6,931 bases of DNA from Mariprofundus sp. (GCA_030951065.1 JAUZQH010000215.1:1-6931), one strand, 5' to 3'. Counted from the stretch's first letter, positions 1 to 5,953 are shown. Program-made: numbers and translations. The notes: generated from the sequence alone by a model not told the origin.

Positions 1-280
1 ACATGCCGCGATACTGAACAATGCCAGTCATAGGACCATTTTTGTTGACGTTGGCTCCGGCTGCAGATTTAAGATAGTCCGTGCTATCCACGGGCTGAAA
101 AGTCTGTTCATCCGGTTTAATGGTGATGCTGTCCAGTTGTACGGGGGCGTTGCCTTCAACCTGAATAACCGCTGTATCGTCGGCGGCGTATGCTGTTGCA
201 GAAAGAAACAGCAAACCGGCGATGACGGGCAAGGTGCAATGGCGGGCTCGAATTACATCGATGCGATGTATGTGATCCAT
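1..280 (-). CDS. TonB-dependent outer-membrane receptor, N-terminal part (runs off the left edge)
   Basis: The 93 visible residues are the start of a TonB-dependent receptor, the outer-membrane barrels that take up metal chelates, cobalamin or other scarce solutes using energy from TonB-ExbBD. A basic, His-rich n-region leads into a hydrophobic stretch (about 16-30) ending in ATAYA, so signal peptidase I probably cuts after residue 32. After a short TonB-box-like segment (about 37-42, AVIQVE) comes the beginning of the plug domain. It contains DSTDYLKSAAGANV (65-78) followed by NGPMTGIVQYRGM (81-93), the usual plug signature in which a short repeat of glycines precedes YRGM. The ATG at 280 is preceded by AAGGGAG with about 8 bases of spacing. 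The barrel is missing, so the substrate cannot be assigned. The gene is transcribed away from regB, and the shared spacer carries a RegA-like box, so redox control is possible but inferred. Family call is strong; specificity is unknown. Confidence 0.85.
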   Translation of the reverse strand, partial: MDHIHRIDVIRARHCTLPVIAGLLFLSATAYAADDTAVIQVEGNAPVQLDSITIKPDEQTFQPVDSTDYLKSAAGANVNKNGPMTGIVQYRGM

Positions 281-345
281 ATTGATAACTCCCTTATATA
301 TGTTTTAACAGGGCGAATCTTACGGTGCTGGAAAGGATTATTGGA

Positions 346-362
346 TGTGGCAAAATGTCGCA
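346..362. promoter_or_regulatory. Candidate RegA/PrrA-type binding box
   Basis: The site reads TGTGGCA-AAA-TGTCGCA. It contains GTGGC, five bases, then GTCGC, close to the degenerate GCGGC...GNCGC half-site pair described for RegA/PrrA/ActR regulators. It is also an imperfect inverted repeat, with 5 of 7 positions symmetric. It lies between the divergent receptor gene and regB, which fits autoregulation and/or control of the receptor. A weak -10-like TACTAT at 385-390 would place the box near -43 relative to a regB start site, a class II activator position. The match is by eye to a degenerate motif. Confidence 0.45.
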
Positions 363-430
363 TGTGCATGAAGTGCTCTTGTTGTACTATTGCCCGAAGC
401 CGTGCGGCCTACAGAGGTAATGGAATAATC

Positions 431-1708
431 ATGCGTTTGCTAGACACAGATCGAAGCTCGAAGGTCGCTGCCGTATTGCCGGGTAATATGGGGCGTGTAT
501 TGCTGATGCGTGCTGTGCTGATTCTATGTCAGTTGTTACTGGTATTGTTGTCGTTATTGTATGATGGTATCACTCTGTCGCTGGCGCCAATCATGGCCGT
601 GATCACCATCTATATTACGGTCAATGTCGTTTCTTTGCTAACACTGCTGGGTAACAGGAGGCCATCGGAACGGGTGTATTTTTTCCAGCTCTTGCTGGAT
701 GTACTGTTTTTGACACTGCTGCTCTATTATTCCGGTGGTTATACGAACCCGTTTGTTTCGCTTTATCTGCTGCCACTGATTGTGGTTTCCACGACGATGG
801 AGCGACGATATGCCTGGACAATGTCGGGTGTAGTAATGTTTTGCTATACGTTGATGGTATTCGAATATCATCCCCTGTTTGTGATGGGCGGCGAACATGG
901 CAGCCAGTTTGCCGGATTTCACCTGCATTTGCTCGGCATGTGGTTCAGTTTTGCTCTAAGTGTCAGCCTGATTGTATTCTTCATCATGCGTATGACCCAG
1001 AGTATCCGGGAGCGTGATACCCGTTTGGCGAAAATGCGAGAAACTGCTGAACGAGACAGCCATATTCTTGCGCTGGGTGCAATGGCAGCCGGTGCGGCAC
1101 ATGAACTGGGTACACCGCTGGCGACCATGGCCGTAGTATCGCATGAACTGGCTTGTGATTTTGCCGATAACAAAGAGGTTGCCGAGCAGGCCGCTATACT
1201 CAAAAATGAACTGGCTCGCTGCAAACAGGTCTTGTCACAACTGTCTGCCAGTGCCGGTCAACTGCGTGCGGAAGACGGGCAAGGCATTGCCTTTGATCGT
1301 TTCATTCGGGATGCCATTACACACTGGCAGGTAATGAGGCCGCAAGCCGAACTGAGGCTGAATCCGCAGACGGAAGGCAGTGCGCCGGAACTGGTGGCCG
1401 ATTTCACACTAACGCAGGCTTTGTATAATCTATTAAATAATGCAGCCGATGCCGAAGCACGTGGCATATTGGTCAGCTTCGGCTGGGATGCACAACAGCT
1501 CTGGCTTGAAGTGCGCGATCAGGGTGAAGGATTTCCACAGTATGTTCTGGAGCAGGTCGGTCAGCCTGAAATTTCGAGCAAAAGTACCGGCCACGGTTTG
1601 GGGCTGTTTCTCAGTCGTGCGGTTGTGGAACGTCTCGGTGGCCGGCTACAGTTATTCAACCCGGATGGTGGGGGTGCCTGTGCGCGTATCGTGTTACCAA
1701 GAGGCTAG
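431..1708 (+). CDS. regB: RegB/PrrB/RoxS-family redox-sensing membrane histidine kinase
   Basis: This is a 425-residue sensor kinase that autophosphorylates and passes phosphate to RegA in response to quinone-pool and redox state at the inner membrane. About six hydrophobic segments occupy residues 22-186. The loop motif GGYTNPF (102-108) matches the GGxxNPF ubiquinone-binding motif of RegB. The dimerisation helix has the family-specific H-box AAHELGTPLA, with phospho-acceptor His224. Cys264 lies exactly 40 residues later, as the redox-active Cys265 does after His225 in Rhodobacter capsulatus RegB. The ATPase domain follows: N-box LYNLLNNAADA (331-341), G1 with DQGEGF (363-368), and G2 GHGLGLFLS (387-395). 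The frame is open back to 137, but that part antisenses the receptor and its signal peptide. The ATG at 431 has a GGA 6 bases upstream and gives the family's usual length; an ATG at 488 is a less likely alternative. The stop is 2 bases before the regA start, so the two are co-transcribed. Confidence 0.93.
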   Translation: MRLLDTDRSSKVAAVLPGNMGRVLLMRAVLILCQLLLVLLSLLYDGITLSLAPIMAVITIYITVNVVSLLTLLGNRRPSERVYFFQLLLDVLFLTLLLYYSGGYTNPFVSLYLLPLIVVSTTMERRYAWTMSGVVMFCYTLMVFEYHPLFVMGGEHGSQFAGFHLHLLGMWFSFALSVSLIVFFIMRMTQSIRERDTRLAKMRETAERDSHILALGAMAAGAAHELGTPLATMAVVSHELACDFADNKEVAEQAAILKNELARCKQVLSQLSASAGQLRAEDGQGIAFDRFIRDAITHWQVMRPQAELRLNPQTEGSAPELVADFTLTQALYNLLNNAADAEARGILVSFGWDAQQLWLEVRDQGEGFPQYVLEQVGQPEISSKSTGHGLGLFLSRAVVERLGGRLQLFNPDGGGACARIVLPRG

Positions 1709-1710
1709 CT

Positions 1711-2247
1711 ATGACGCACTTATTACTGGTCGATGACGATACAGTTTTCTGTCAGGTGTTGGGCAAGGCATTTGAAAAACGCGGTTTCGATGTCTGGGTG
1801 GCCCATGATGTGAGTCAGGCGATGGAACTGGTTGGCCGGCGTGGGGCTCCTGATTATGCCGTCGTCGATCTTTCCATGCCGGGCGGTTTGTCCGGGCTGT
1901 CACTGGTGGAGCAGTTGCATAAGCGTTTTGGCTCGCAGCTTGGGATCGTGGTGTTGACCGGTTATGCAAGCGTTGCGACTGCAGTGGAGGCAATCAAGCT
2001 TGGTGCGGTACATTACCTGGCCAAACCGGCCAATGCGGATGAAATCATTCAGGCCTTCGGCAAGCAGCAGGGCGACTCGGATGCAGATGTTGTCGAAAAC
2101 GCGGTATCGGTTAAAAGGCTCGAATGGGAGTATATTCAGAAAGTGTTAAACGATTGCGATGGCAATATTTCGGCCGCCGCAAGAAAACTGGGTTTGCATC
2201 GGCGTACTTTGCAGCGAAAGCTTTCCAAACGACCGGTAAAAAACTGA
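1711..2247 (+). CDS. regA: RegA/PrrA/RoxR-family response regulator with Fis-type HTH
   Basis: A 178-residue cytoplasmic DNA-binding regulator, the partner of the kinase just upstream. The receiver domain (about 1-118) has the acidic pocket DDD at 8-10, phospho-acceptor Asp53 in VVDLSMPGG, Thr83 in LTGYAS and Lys105 in AKP. After a short linker, residues 134-176 form a Fis-type helix-turn-helix containing DGNISAAARKLGLHRRTLQRK, the hallmark of RegA, ActR, PrrA and RoxR. Length matches the family (about 180 residues). In relatives, phosphorylated RegA controls respiratory oxidases, carbon and nitrogen fixation, hydrogenase or photosynthesis genes; the local regulon is unknown. AAGAGG at 1699-1704 lies inside the end of regB with 6 bases of spacing to the ATG, supporting translational coupling. 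The stop is only 5 bases from the end of the oppositely oriented perR-like gene, with no clear hairpin between. Confidence 0.95.
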   Translation: MTHLLLVDDDTVFCQVLGKAFEKRGFDVWVAHDVSQAMELVGRRGAPDYAVVDLSMPGGLSGLSLVEQLHKRFGSQLGIVVLTGYASVATAVEAIKLGAVHYLAKPANADEIIQAFGKQQGDSDADVVENAVSVKRLEWEYIQKVLNDCDGNISAAARKLGLHRRTLQRKLSKRPVKN

Positions 2248-2252
2248 CAGGG

Positions 2253-2669
2253 TTATATTTCGATACACTGTGGACAGGTGCCGCTCAAGATCCGTTGTTC
2301 ATGGTCGATATGCCAGTGCTCGAGCGCTGCCGGTAATCGTGGCAGTTCTTTCTGCTCATCGTTCAGGTCAATGATTGCTTTGCAGCGCTTGCAGAAGGCA
2401 TGATGGTGCGGGCTTGTATTGCTGTCAAAAACGGTATTACCACCTACCTCAAAGCGACTGAGCAACCCGGATGATTCAAATTGTCCGAGTGTCAGATAGA
2501 TGGTATTCATTGAAATCGCCGGGTGGGCACTTCGCAGTGTTTCGTAGGCTGTACGGGCTGTAATATGTATTGGTTTTTCCAGCACCAGTTCGGCGACAGC
2601 CAAACGTTGCGGTGTGACACGCAGGCCGTGTGAGCGGAGCAGGGTGGGGATGCTTTGCAATGTTGACAT
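2253..2669 (-). CDS. perR: Fur-family repressor of the PerR type
   Basis: A 138-residue Fur-superfamily metalloregulator. The winged helix spans about 1-78 (GLRVTPQRLAVAELVL at 15-30, recognition region ISMNTIYLTLGQFESSGLL at 52-70), and the dimerisation domain follows. Aligning by eye to Bacillus subtilis PerR, all five regulatory-metal ligands are in register: His35, Asp82, His88, His90 and Asp101. The structural zinc cysteines are Cys93-x2-Cys96 and Cys132-x2-Cys135. Aspartate at the 101 position, rather than glutamate, is the feature linked to peroxide-sensitive PerR as opposed to Fur. PerR works by iron-catalysed oxidation of its metal-ligand histidines, which releases DNA. It is transcribed divergently from a hydrogen-peroxide-reducing cytochrome c peroxidase, the expected target. 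The ATG at 2669 was chosen; a GTG two codons upstream (2675), with GGA at better spacing, would add Met-Arg. A role in general Fur or zinc control cannot be excluded. Confidence 0.85.
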   Translation of the reverse strand: MSTLQSIPTLLRSHGLRVTPQRLAVAELVLEKPIHITARTAYETLRSAHPAISMNTIYLTLGQFESSGLLSRFEVGGNTVFDSNTSPHHHAFCKRCKAIIDLNDEQKELPRLPAALEHWHIDHEQRILSGTCPQCIEI

Positions 2670-2690
2670 GCGCACATTATTCCATATTGT
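2663..2690 (+). promoter_or_regulatory. Candidate promoter of the cytochrome c peroxidase gene
   Basis: TTGACA at 2663-2668 is a perfect -35 hexamer. After 16 bases comes TATTGT (2685-2690), 4 of 6 to the -10 consensus, predicting a start near 2697, about 18 bases before the strong ribosome site. The -35 lies inside the first codons of the divergent perR-like gene, so the two genes share a very compact control region. The -10 is weak, so this remains a prediction. Confidence 0.45.
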
Positions 2691-2713
2691 TCCTAGATAG
2701 TAAATATTCTTGG
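2676..2713. promoter_or_regulatory. Helically phased direct repeats, candidate PerR operator
   Basis: ATTATTCC (2676-2683) and ATTGTTCC (2686-2693) are direct repeats with a 10-base period. A third weaker copy, within ATATTCTTGG (2704-2713), falls 20 bases after ATATTGTTCC (2684-2693). The copies therefore sit on one face of the helix, across the spacer, -10 and start region of the candidate peroxidase promoter and just upstream of the divergent regulator. A repressor here could shut both genes. It does not match the classic inverted PerR box well, so the assignment is inferred from position and spacing. Confidence 0.3.
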
Positions 2714-2725
2714 AAAGGAGAGGTT

Positions 2726-3718
2726 ATGAAATTATTGTCTTGCGGTACAGGTATTTTATTTTTACTGCTATCCGGGCTTGCCGTGGCCGGTGAACGGCCT
2801 GCCGATATCCCTGAAGGCATGGGTGTGTTGCCGACCACTGTTCCGATTCCGGCTGATAATCCGATGAGTAAACCAAAAACGGAACTCGGAAAGCAACTTT
2901 ATTTTGATCCGGCTCTGTCCAAGAGCGGCCATATCTCATGTAATTCCTGCCATAATCTGGGTACATGGGGTGTGGATAATCAGGCGCGTTCCATCGGTCA
3001 TAAATGGCAACGTGGCGGTCGTAATGCACCGACATCATTCAACTCCGGGTTCTGGTCGGCTCAATTCTGGGATGGACGTGCACCGCAGCTGGAAGATCAG
3101 GCCAAGGGCCCACCGATGAATCCGGTTGAAATGGCGGATGATTCTGAAGAGGAACTGATGTCCCGACTGAAAGAAGCCGGTTATGCACCGTTGTTTGATA
3201 AAGTGTTCGGCAAAAACAGCCTGTCATTCGATAATATGGCCAAAGCCATTGCAGCATTTGAACGTACACTGCTGACACCGGATGCACCGTTCGATCTCTA
3301 TGTGCAGGGTAAAGGTAATATCAGCACAGCAGCCAAACGCGGTATGAAGAAAGTAGCCGAAATTGGCTGTACCAGTTGTCACTCCGGTCCATTGTTTACC
3401 AATAATACATATCAGCAGTTTCTCTATGGTACGGATGACGGACGCAAGTCGGTAACCGGCAAAGCCGAAGATGATCATTTCTTCCGCGTTCAGTCCTGGC
3501 GGAATGTGGCGATGACTGCACCGTATTTCCATGACGGGTCGGTCAAAACTCTGTCGGAAGCCGTACGTATTATGGCGAAAGTACAACTGGACACAAAACT
3601 GTCCGATAGCGATGTGGCGGATATTGTCGCATTCCTGAAGACGCTCACCGGCAAAGCACCGCAGGTAATCTATCCGGTATTCCCGCGTCCGGCCGGTTAT
3701 GCCCTGAACTGGAAATAA
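2726..3718 (+). CDS. ccpA: Periplasmic diheme cytochrome c peroxidase (CcpA/MauG superfamily)
   Basis: This 330-residue enzyme reduces hydrogen peroxide to water in the periplasm using electrons from small cytochromes c or cupredoxins. An N-terminal signal peptide ends in GLAVA, with cleavage expected after residue 21. Two CxxCH heme sites are visible: CNSCH (72-76), the peroxidatic low-potential heme, and CTSCH (215-219), the electron-entry high-potential heme. The offset to Pseudomonas aeruginosa CCP is constant, giving likely equivalents of its key residues: His92 (SIGHKW) as distal ligand in the oxidised form, Trp115 (QFWDGR) between the hemes, catalytic Glu135 (NPVEM) and Met283 (RIMAKVQL) as axial ligand of the high-potential heme. 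Met283, where MauG has tyrosine, argues for a true peroxidase. The ATG at 2726 follows AAGGAG with 5 bases of spacing. The gene stands alone, diverges from a PerR-like repressor and ends in a strong terminator. An N-terminal LLSC is too close to the start to be a lipobox. Confidence 0.95.
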   Translation: MKLLSCGTGILFLLLSGLAVAGERPADIPEGMGVLPTTVPIPADNPMSKPKTELGKQLYFDPALSKSGHISCNSCHNLGTWGVDNQARSIGHKWQRGGRNAPTSFNSGFWSAQFWDGRAPQLEDQAKGPPMNPVEMADDSEEELMSRLKEAGYAPLFDKVFGKNSLSFDNMAKAIAAFERTLLTPDAPFDLYVQGKGNISTAAKRGMKKVAEIGCTSCHSGPLFTNNTYQQFLYGTDDGRKSVTGKAEDDHFFRVQSWRNVAMTAPYFHDGSVKTLSEAVRIMAKVQLDTKLSDSDVADIVAFLKTLTGKAPQVIYPVFPRPAGYALNWK

Positions 3719-3765
3719 TAGACAGATAAGCATCCGCCATCGCACCGTATGATGGCAACAGTATT

Positions 3766-3800
3766 AAACGCAGGTCGGCTGATATCGGCCTGCGTTTTTT
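3766..3800 (+). terminator. Intrinsic terminator after the peroxidase gene
   Basis: The arms ACGCAGGTCG (3768-3777) and CGGCCTGCGT (3786-3795) pair over ten positions with one G-T wobble and an 8-base loop, followed by six T residues (3795-3800). Two preceding A residues can extend the stem into the T tract. It lies 48 bases after the peroxidase stop. On the other strand the trailing sequence is TTTAAT, so it may also weakly end transcription coming from tusA. A second small hairpin, GCCATC/GATGGC (3736-3756), precedes it without a T tract. Confidence 0.85.
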
Positions 3801-3889
3801 GTTGAATGGAGAGCTCAGATAATGTTTGCCAGAAATTGATGTCCTGTTACTGTGATGACGACCTGATTGCTTGATTTAACGCTATTTTT

Positions 3890-4111
3890 TTATTTCTCGA
3901 TCAGGATCAGGTGTTTATCATCATCGGTTGGTTCGTTGGATAGCACTGTAAAACCCTGTTCCTCGCATGAGCGGGGGACGTTCGCCAGTGGTTCGCCCTT
4001 GTTTAGCAATACTTCGAGCTGTTCACCCTGATCCATCTGCGCCAGTTTGAGTTTTACTTTTACAAATGTCATCGGGCAGGTTTCGCGCGTGATATCGAGA
4101 AAATGTTTCAT
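3890..4111 (-). CDS. tusA: TusA-family sulfur-carrier protein
   Basis: A 73-residue single-domain TusA/SirA-like protein, a small cytoplasmic carrier that holds sulfane sulfur as a persulfide on a conserved cysteine. The domain opens with LDITRETCPMTFVKVKLKL (5-23), in which Cys12-Pro13 is the CP motif at the start of the first helix. LEVLLNKGEPLANVPRS (32-48) forms the following strands and helix. The motif is CPMTF, whereas Escherichia coli TusA has CPEP, so this belongs to the TusA-like branch seen beside DsrE-type proteins rather than to the tRNA-thiolation TusA proper. A second cysteine is at 49. It lies 23 bases downstream of dsrE2 on the same strand, with AAGGA about 10 bases before its ATG, and the two probably form one operon. 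In sulfur oxidisers such carriers pass sulfur towards Dsr or heterodisulfide-reductase-like enzymes; neither is visible here. Confidence 0.85.
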   Translation of the reverse strand: MKHFLDITRETCPMTFVKVKLKLAQMDQGEQLEVLLNKGEPLANVPRSCEEQGFTVLSNEPTDDDKHLILIEK

Positions 4112-4134
4112 GATCTGTTGTCCTTATATGGTGC

Positions 4135-4623
4135 TTAAATAAAGATGATGTGGGCTTCTTCAGAGTCATTCAGGAATGTGGCCACGCCGACGACATCCTG
4201 CACTTCTTCAATCAAATCACTCTGTTCCAGTTCCAGAATATGCATGGCCATTTCGCAGGCTACAATGCGGATGCCGAGGGCATGAGCTGCATCAATCAGC
4301 TCCGGCAGGGATGCGACATTGTGTTTTTTCATCATACCTGTCATCAGTTTGGAACTGGCACCGAAAAAATTCAGCCGGGAGAGTGGCAGGTTATTCAATC
4401 CACCCATCAGGAAATTGAATGCGCGAGCCATGATACTGTTGCCCATCGCTACACGGCCCTTTTTCTTTTTCAGGGCATTTAAACCCCAGAAGGTGAAAAA
4501 CATGGTTACTTCACGATTGGTGGCTGCCGCACCGGTGGCGATTGTAAAGGCGGCGATCATTTTATCGAAATCGCCGGAGAAGCAGACGATGGAGATGTTT
4601 TTCTTGTTCGCAGGTAGATTCAT
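4135..4623 (-). CDS. dsrE2: DsrE2-type DsrE/F-like sulfur-transfer protein
   Basis: A 162-residue member of the DsrE/DsrF-like superfamily, DsrE2 branch, often labelled peroxiredoxin-like in databases. Residues 9-48 form a Rossmann-like start (ISIVCFSGDFDKMIAAFTIA) followed by VTMFFTFWGLNALKKKK, which is highly typical of DsrE2. A loop rich in Met, Phe and Gly (58-98) follows and may pack against the membrane or a partner. The conserved cysteine is Cys123 in RIVACEMAMHILEL, the persulfide-carrying position; Cys14 is a second cysteine. DsrE2 is thought to exchange sulfane sulfur with TusA, and tusA is the next gene in this operon. A rhodanese often completes an rhd-tusA-dsrE2 set, but none is seen nearby. 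The ATG at 4623 is preceded by AGAGGTG at good spacing. The frame stays open upstream to 4764, but that extension has no family similarity and crosses the divergent promoter region. Confidence 0.85.
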   Translation of the reverse strand: MNLPANKKNISIVCFSGDFDKMIAAFTIATGAAATNREVTMFFTFWGLNALKKKKGRVAMGNSIMARAFNFLMGGLNNLPLSRLNFFGASSKLMTGMMKKHNVASLPELIDAAHALGIRIVACEMAMHILELEQSDLIEEVQDVVGVATFLNDSEEAHIIFI

Positions 4624-4693
4624 GGCTGCACCTCTATGTATTCTTAAAAAGGTGGCGCAAGCTAATGGCCGCTGTTGAAAGGGCAATCGTGAG

Positions 4694-4721
4694 TTGTCTA
4701 ATACTGATATCCGGGTATAGG
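4694..4721 (+). promoter_or_regulatory. Candidate promoter for the nitrobindin-like/NnrU-like pair
   Basis: TTGTCT (4694-4699, 4 of 6 to -35) and TATAGG (4716-4721, 4 of 6 to -10) are separated by 16 bases, predicting a start near 4728 and a leader of about 52 bases. It is the best plus-strand match in the 156-base spacer between dsrE2 and the gene at 4780. A TTGCAT (4727-4732) with a weak GAATAT (4750-4755) is an alternative. No clear minus-strand promoter for dsrE2 was recognised. Confidence 0.35.
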
Positions 4722-4779
4722 CTGTTTTGCATTCCGGAGTATCGGTAGTGAATATGAATTGCAACAGAAGGAGGAATGA

Positions 4780-5358
4780 ATGCGCGATGTAACGGCAAAC
4801 AATACGGATATCATCAATCAGCTGGGGCCGCTGGCGGCGCTGGCAGGAAGCTGGGAAGGCGATGAAGGGGTTGATATTGCGCCGGGCCAGAATGGAGCGG
4901 TGGAAACAGCTTATCGGGAACGGTTAATATTCGAACCGCTAGGTCCTGTGGAGAATGGCCCGCAAATATTATACGGCCTGCGTTATTCGACTACGGCATG
5001 GCCGCTGGGTGCAGATGAGCCGTTTCATGAAGAAACCGGTTACTGGCTATGGGATGCAAAAGCAGGGCAGGTGATGCGTTGCTTTATGGTACCACGCGCA
5101 GTGACCATACTGGCTGGCGGTGATGCAAAGATTGACAGCAACAGTTTCAGTATGGCGGCAGATGCAGGTTCGGAAACGTTTGGCGTGTTATCCAGTCCAT
5201 TTCTCGATCAGGCTTTCAAAACAGTACGTTACGAATTACAGGTGGATATTCATGCTGATGGTCGTTTCAGTTATGCCGAGGACACGCAATTACAGATTCA
5301 GGGGCAGGACGGGCTATTTCACCATACCGATACCAATACGTTGACGAGAGTGGCCTGA
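4780..5358 (+). CDS. FABP-like/nitrobindin-type heme-binding beta-barrel protein
   Basis: A 192-residue protein of the lipocalin/FABP-like fold group that includes nitrobindin and the C-terminal domain of human THAP4. The family signature near the N-terminus is LAALAGSWEGDEGVD (18-32), corresponding to the GxWxGxG loop. Further recognisable blocks are AYRERLIFEPLGPV (44-57), YGLRYSTTAWPL (65-76), FHEETGYWLWD (82-92) and a C-terminal HHTDTNTLTRV (181-191). Histidines 83, 181 and 182 are candidate heme ligands, judging from nitrobindins, in which a C-terminal histidine binds ferric heme that reacts with NO or peroxynitrite. No signal peptide is seen, so it is cytoplasmic. The ATG follows a near-perfect AAGGAGG with 5 bases of spacing, implying strong translation. 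The next gene starts 10 bases after the stop, so they likely share a transcript. Family call is good; heme binding and any NO role are inferred, and ligand storage is the alternative. Confidence 0.75.
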   Translation: MRDVTANNTDIINQLGPLAALAGSWEGDEGVDIAPGQNGAVETAYRERLIFEPLGPVENGPQILYGLRYSTTAWPLGADEPFHEETGYWLWDAKAGQVMRCFMVPRAVTILAGGDAKIDSNSFSMAADAGSETFGVLSSPFLDQAFKTVRYELQVDIHADGRFSYAEDTQLQIQGQDGLFHHTDTNTLTRVA

Positions 5359-5368
5359 TATTACAGCG

Positions 5369-5953
5369 ATGGTCGAAATGAATCCTTTGGACAGTGCTCT
5401 GTGGATATGGTTGTCCGGCCTTGTGTTTGCGGTAAGTCATAGCCTGCTGGCATCGCAGAGCTGTAAACAGTGGGTATATGATCATGGTCTGCGTGAACCA
5501 CGCTACCGGTTATTCTACTCGGTTGTTGCCGTGCTGGCGACGGCAGCATGGATTTTGTATGTGCATCAGTTGCCGGATACGGGGTTGTATCAGACTGACG
5601 GCTTACTATGGTGGTTGCTGGTTTCGGTGCAAATACTGGGACTGATCGTAGCGCTGGCCGCATTTCAACCGATTGATGGCCTTGTTTTTCTCGGCCTGCG
5701 AAAAGCAAAAACTTCCAACGACCCGTTCATTGAACGCGGGATATATCGCTGGCTGCGCCATCCCATGTATACCGGAGCGATGCTCGTGTTGCTGGCCATG
5801 CCGGAGCAGAGCTGGAACGGCCTACATTTCACTCTGGTCATATGTGTTTACTTCATCATTGGTGCGCAATTTGAAGAGCGCAGGATGATTGCACAGCATC
5901 CGGATTATCTTGCATACCGGCAACGTGTTGCCGCCTTTATTCCTTATCTTTAG
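5369..5953 (+). CDS. NnrU/isoprenylcysteine-methyltransferase-like integral membrane protein
   Basis: A 194-residue inner-membrane protein with about five hydrophobic segments (10-29, 48-66, 79-99, 134-146, 152-167). The C-terminal third carries the ICMT/phospholipid-methyltransferase signature: IYRWLRHPMYTG (125-136), the acidic EER (169-171), then HPDYLAYRQRVAAFIPYL with Tyr180, Tyr183 and Pro192. In this fold the RHPxYxG and EE segments bind S-adenosylmethionine next to the membrane. The N-terminal LVFAVSHSLLAS resembles NnrU and MddA-like proteins, so the substrate could be a lipid, a thiol or something else; it cannot be told here. The ATG at 5369 has no clear ribosome site and probably relies on coupling to the gene ending 10 bases upstream; an ATG at 5378 (residue 4) is an alternative. 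The 3' end overlaps the convergent LOG gene by 17 bases. Confidence 0.75.
   Translation: MVEMNPLDSALWIWLSGLVFAVSHSLLASQSCKQWVYDHGLREPRYRLFYSVVAVLATAAWILYVHQLPDTGLYQTDGLLWWLLVSVQILGLIVALAAFQPIDGLVFLGLRKAKTSNDPFIERGIYRWLRHPMYTGAMLVLLAMPEQSWNGLHFTLVICVYFIIGAQFEERRMIAQHPDYLAYRQRVAAFIPYL

Noticed and set aside
137..430. N-terminal extension of about 98 residues in frame with regB
   Set aside because: It lies opposite the signal peptide and plug of the receptor, is Cys- and Arg-rich without family likeness, and the ATG at 431 gives the usual RegB length and N-terminus.
2630..2725. 32-residue upstream extension of the peroxidase frame
   Set aside because: It overlaps the start of the divergent regulator and would bury the signal peptide; the ATG at 2726 has a strong AAGGAG site.
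2738..2743. LLSC near the N-terminus of the peroxidase as a lipobox
   Set aside because: The cysteine is residue 6, before the hydrophobic core. A normal signal peptidase I site after AVA at 19-21 explains the N-terminus.
3224..3745. 173-codon open frame opposite the peroxidase gene
   Set aside because: It is antisense to a well-supported enzyme, shows no recognisable domain and has a composition typical of a shadow frame.
4624..4764. 47-residue upstream extension of the DsrE2 frame
   Set aside because: It has no DsrE2 similarity, while the ATG at 4623 has a good ribosome site and starts exactly where the family does.
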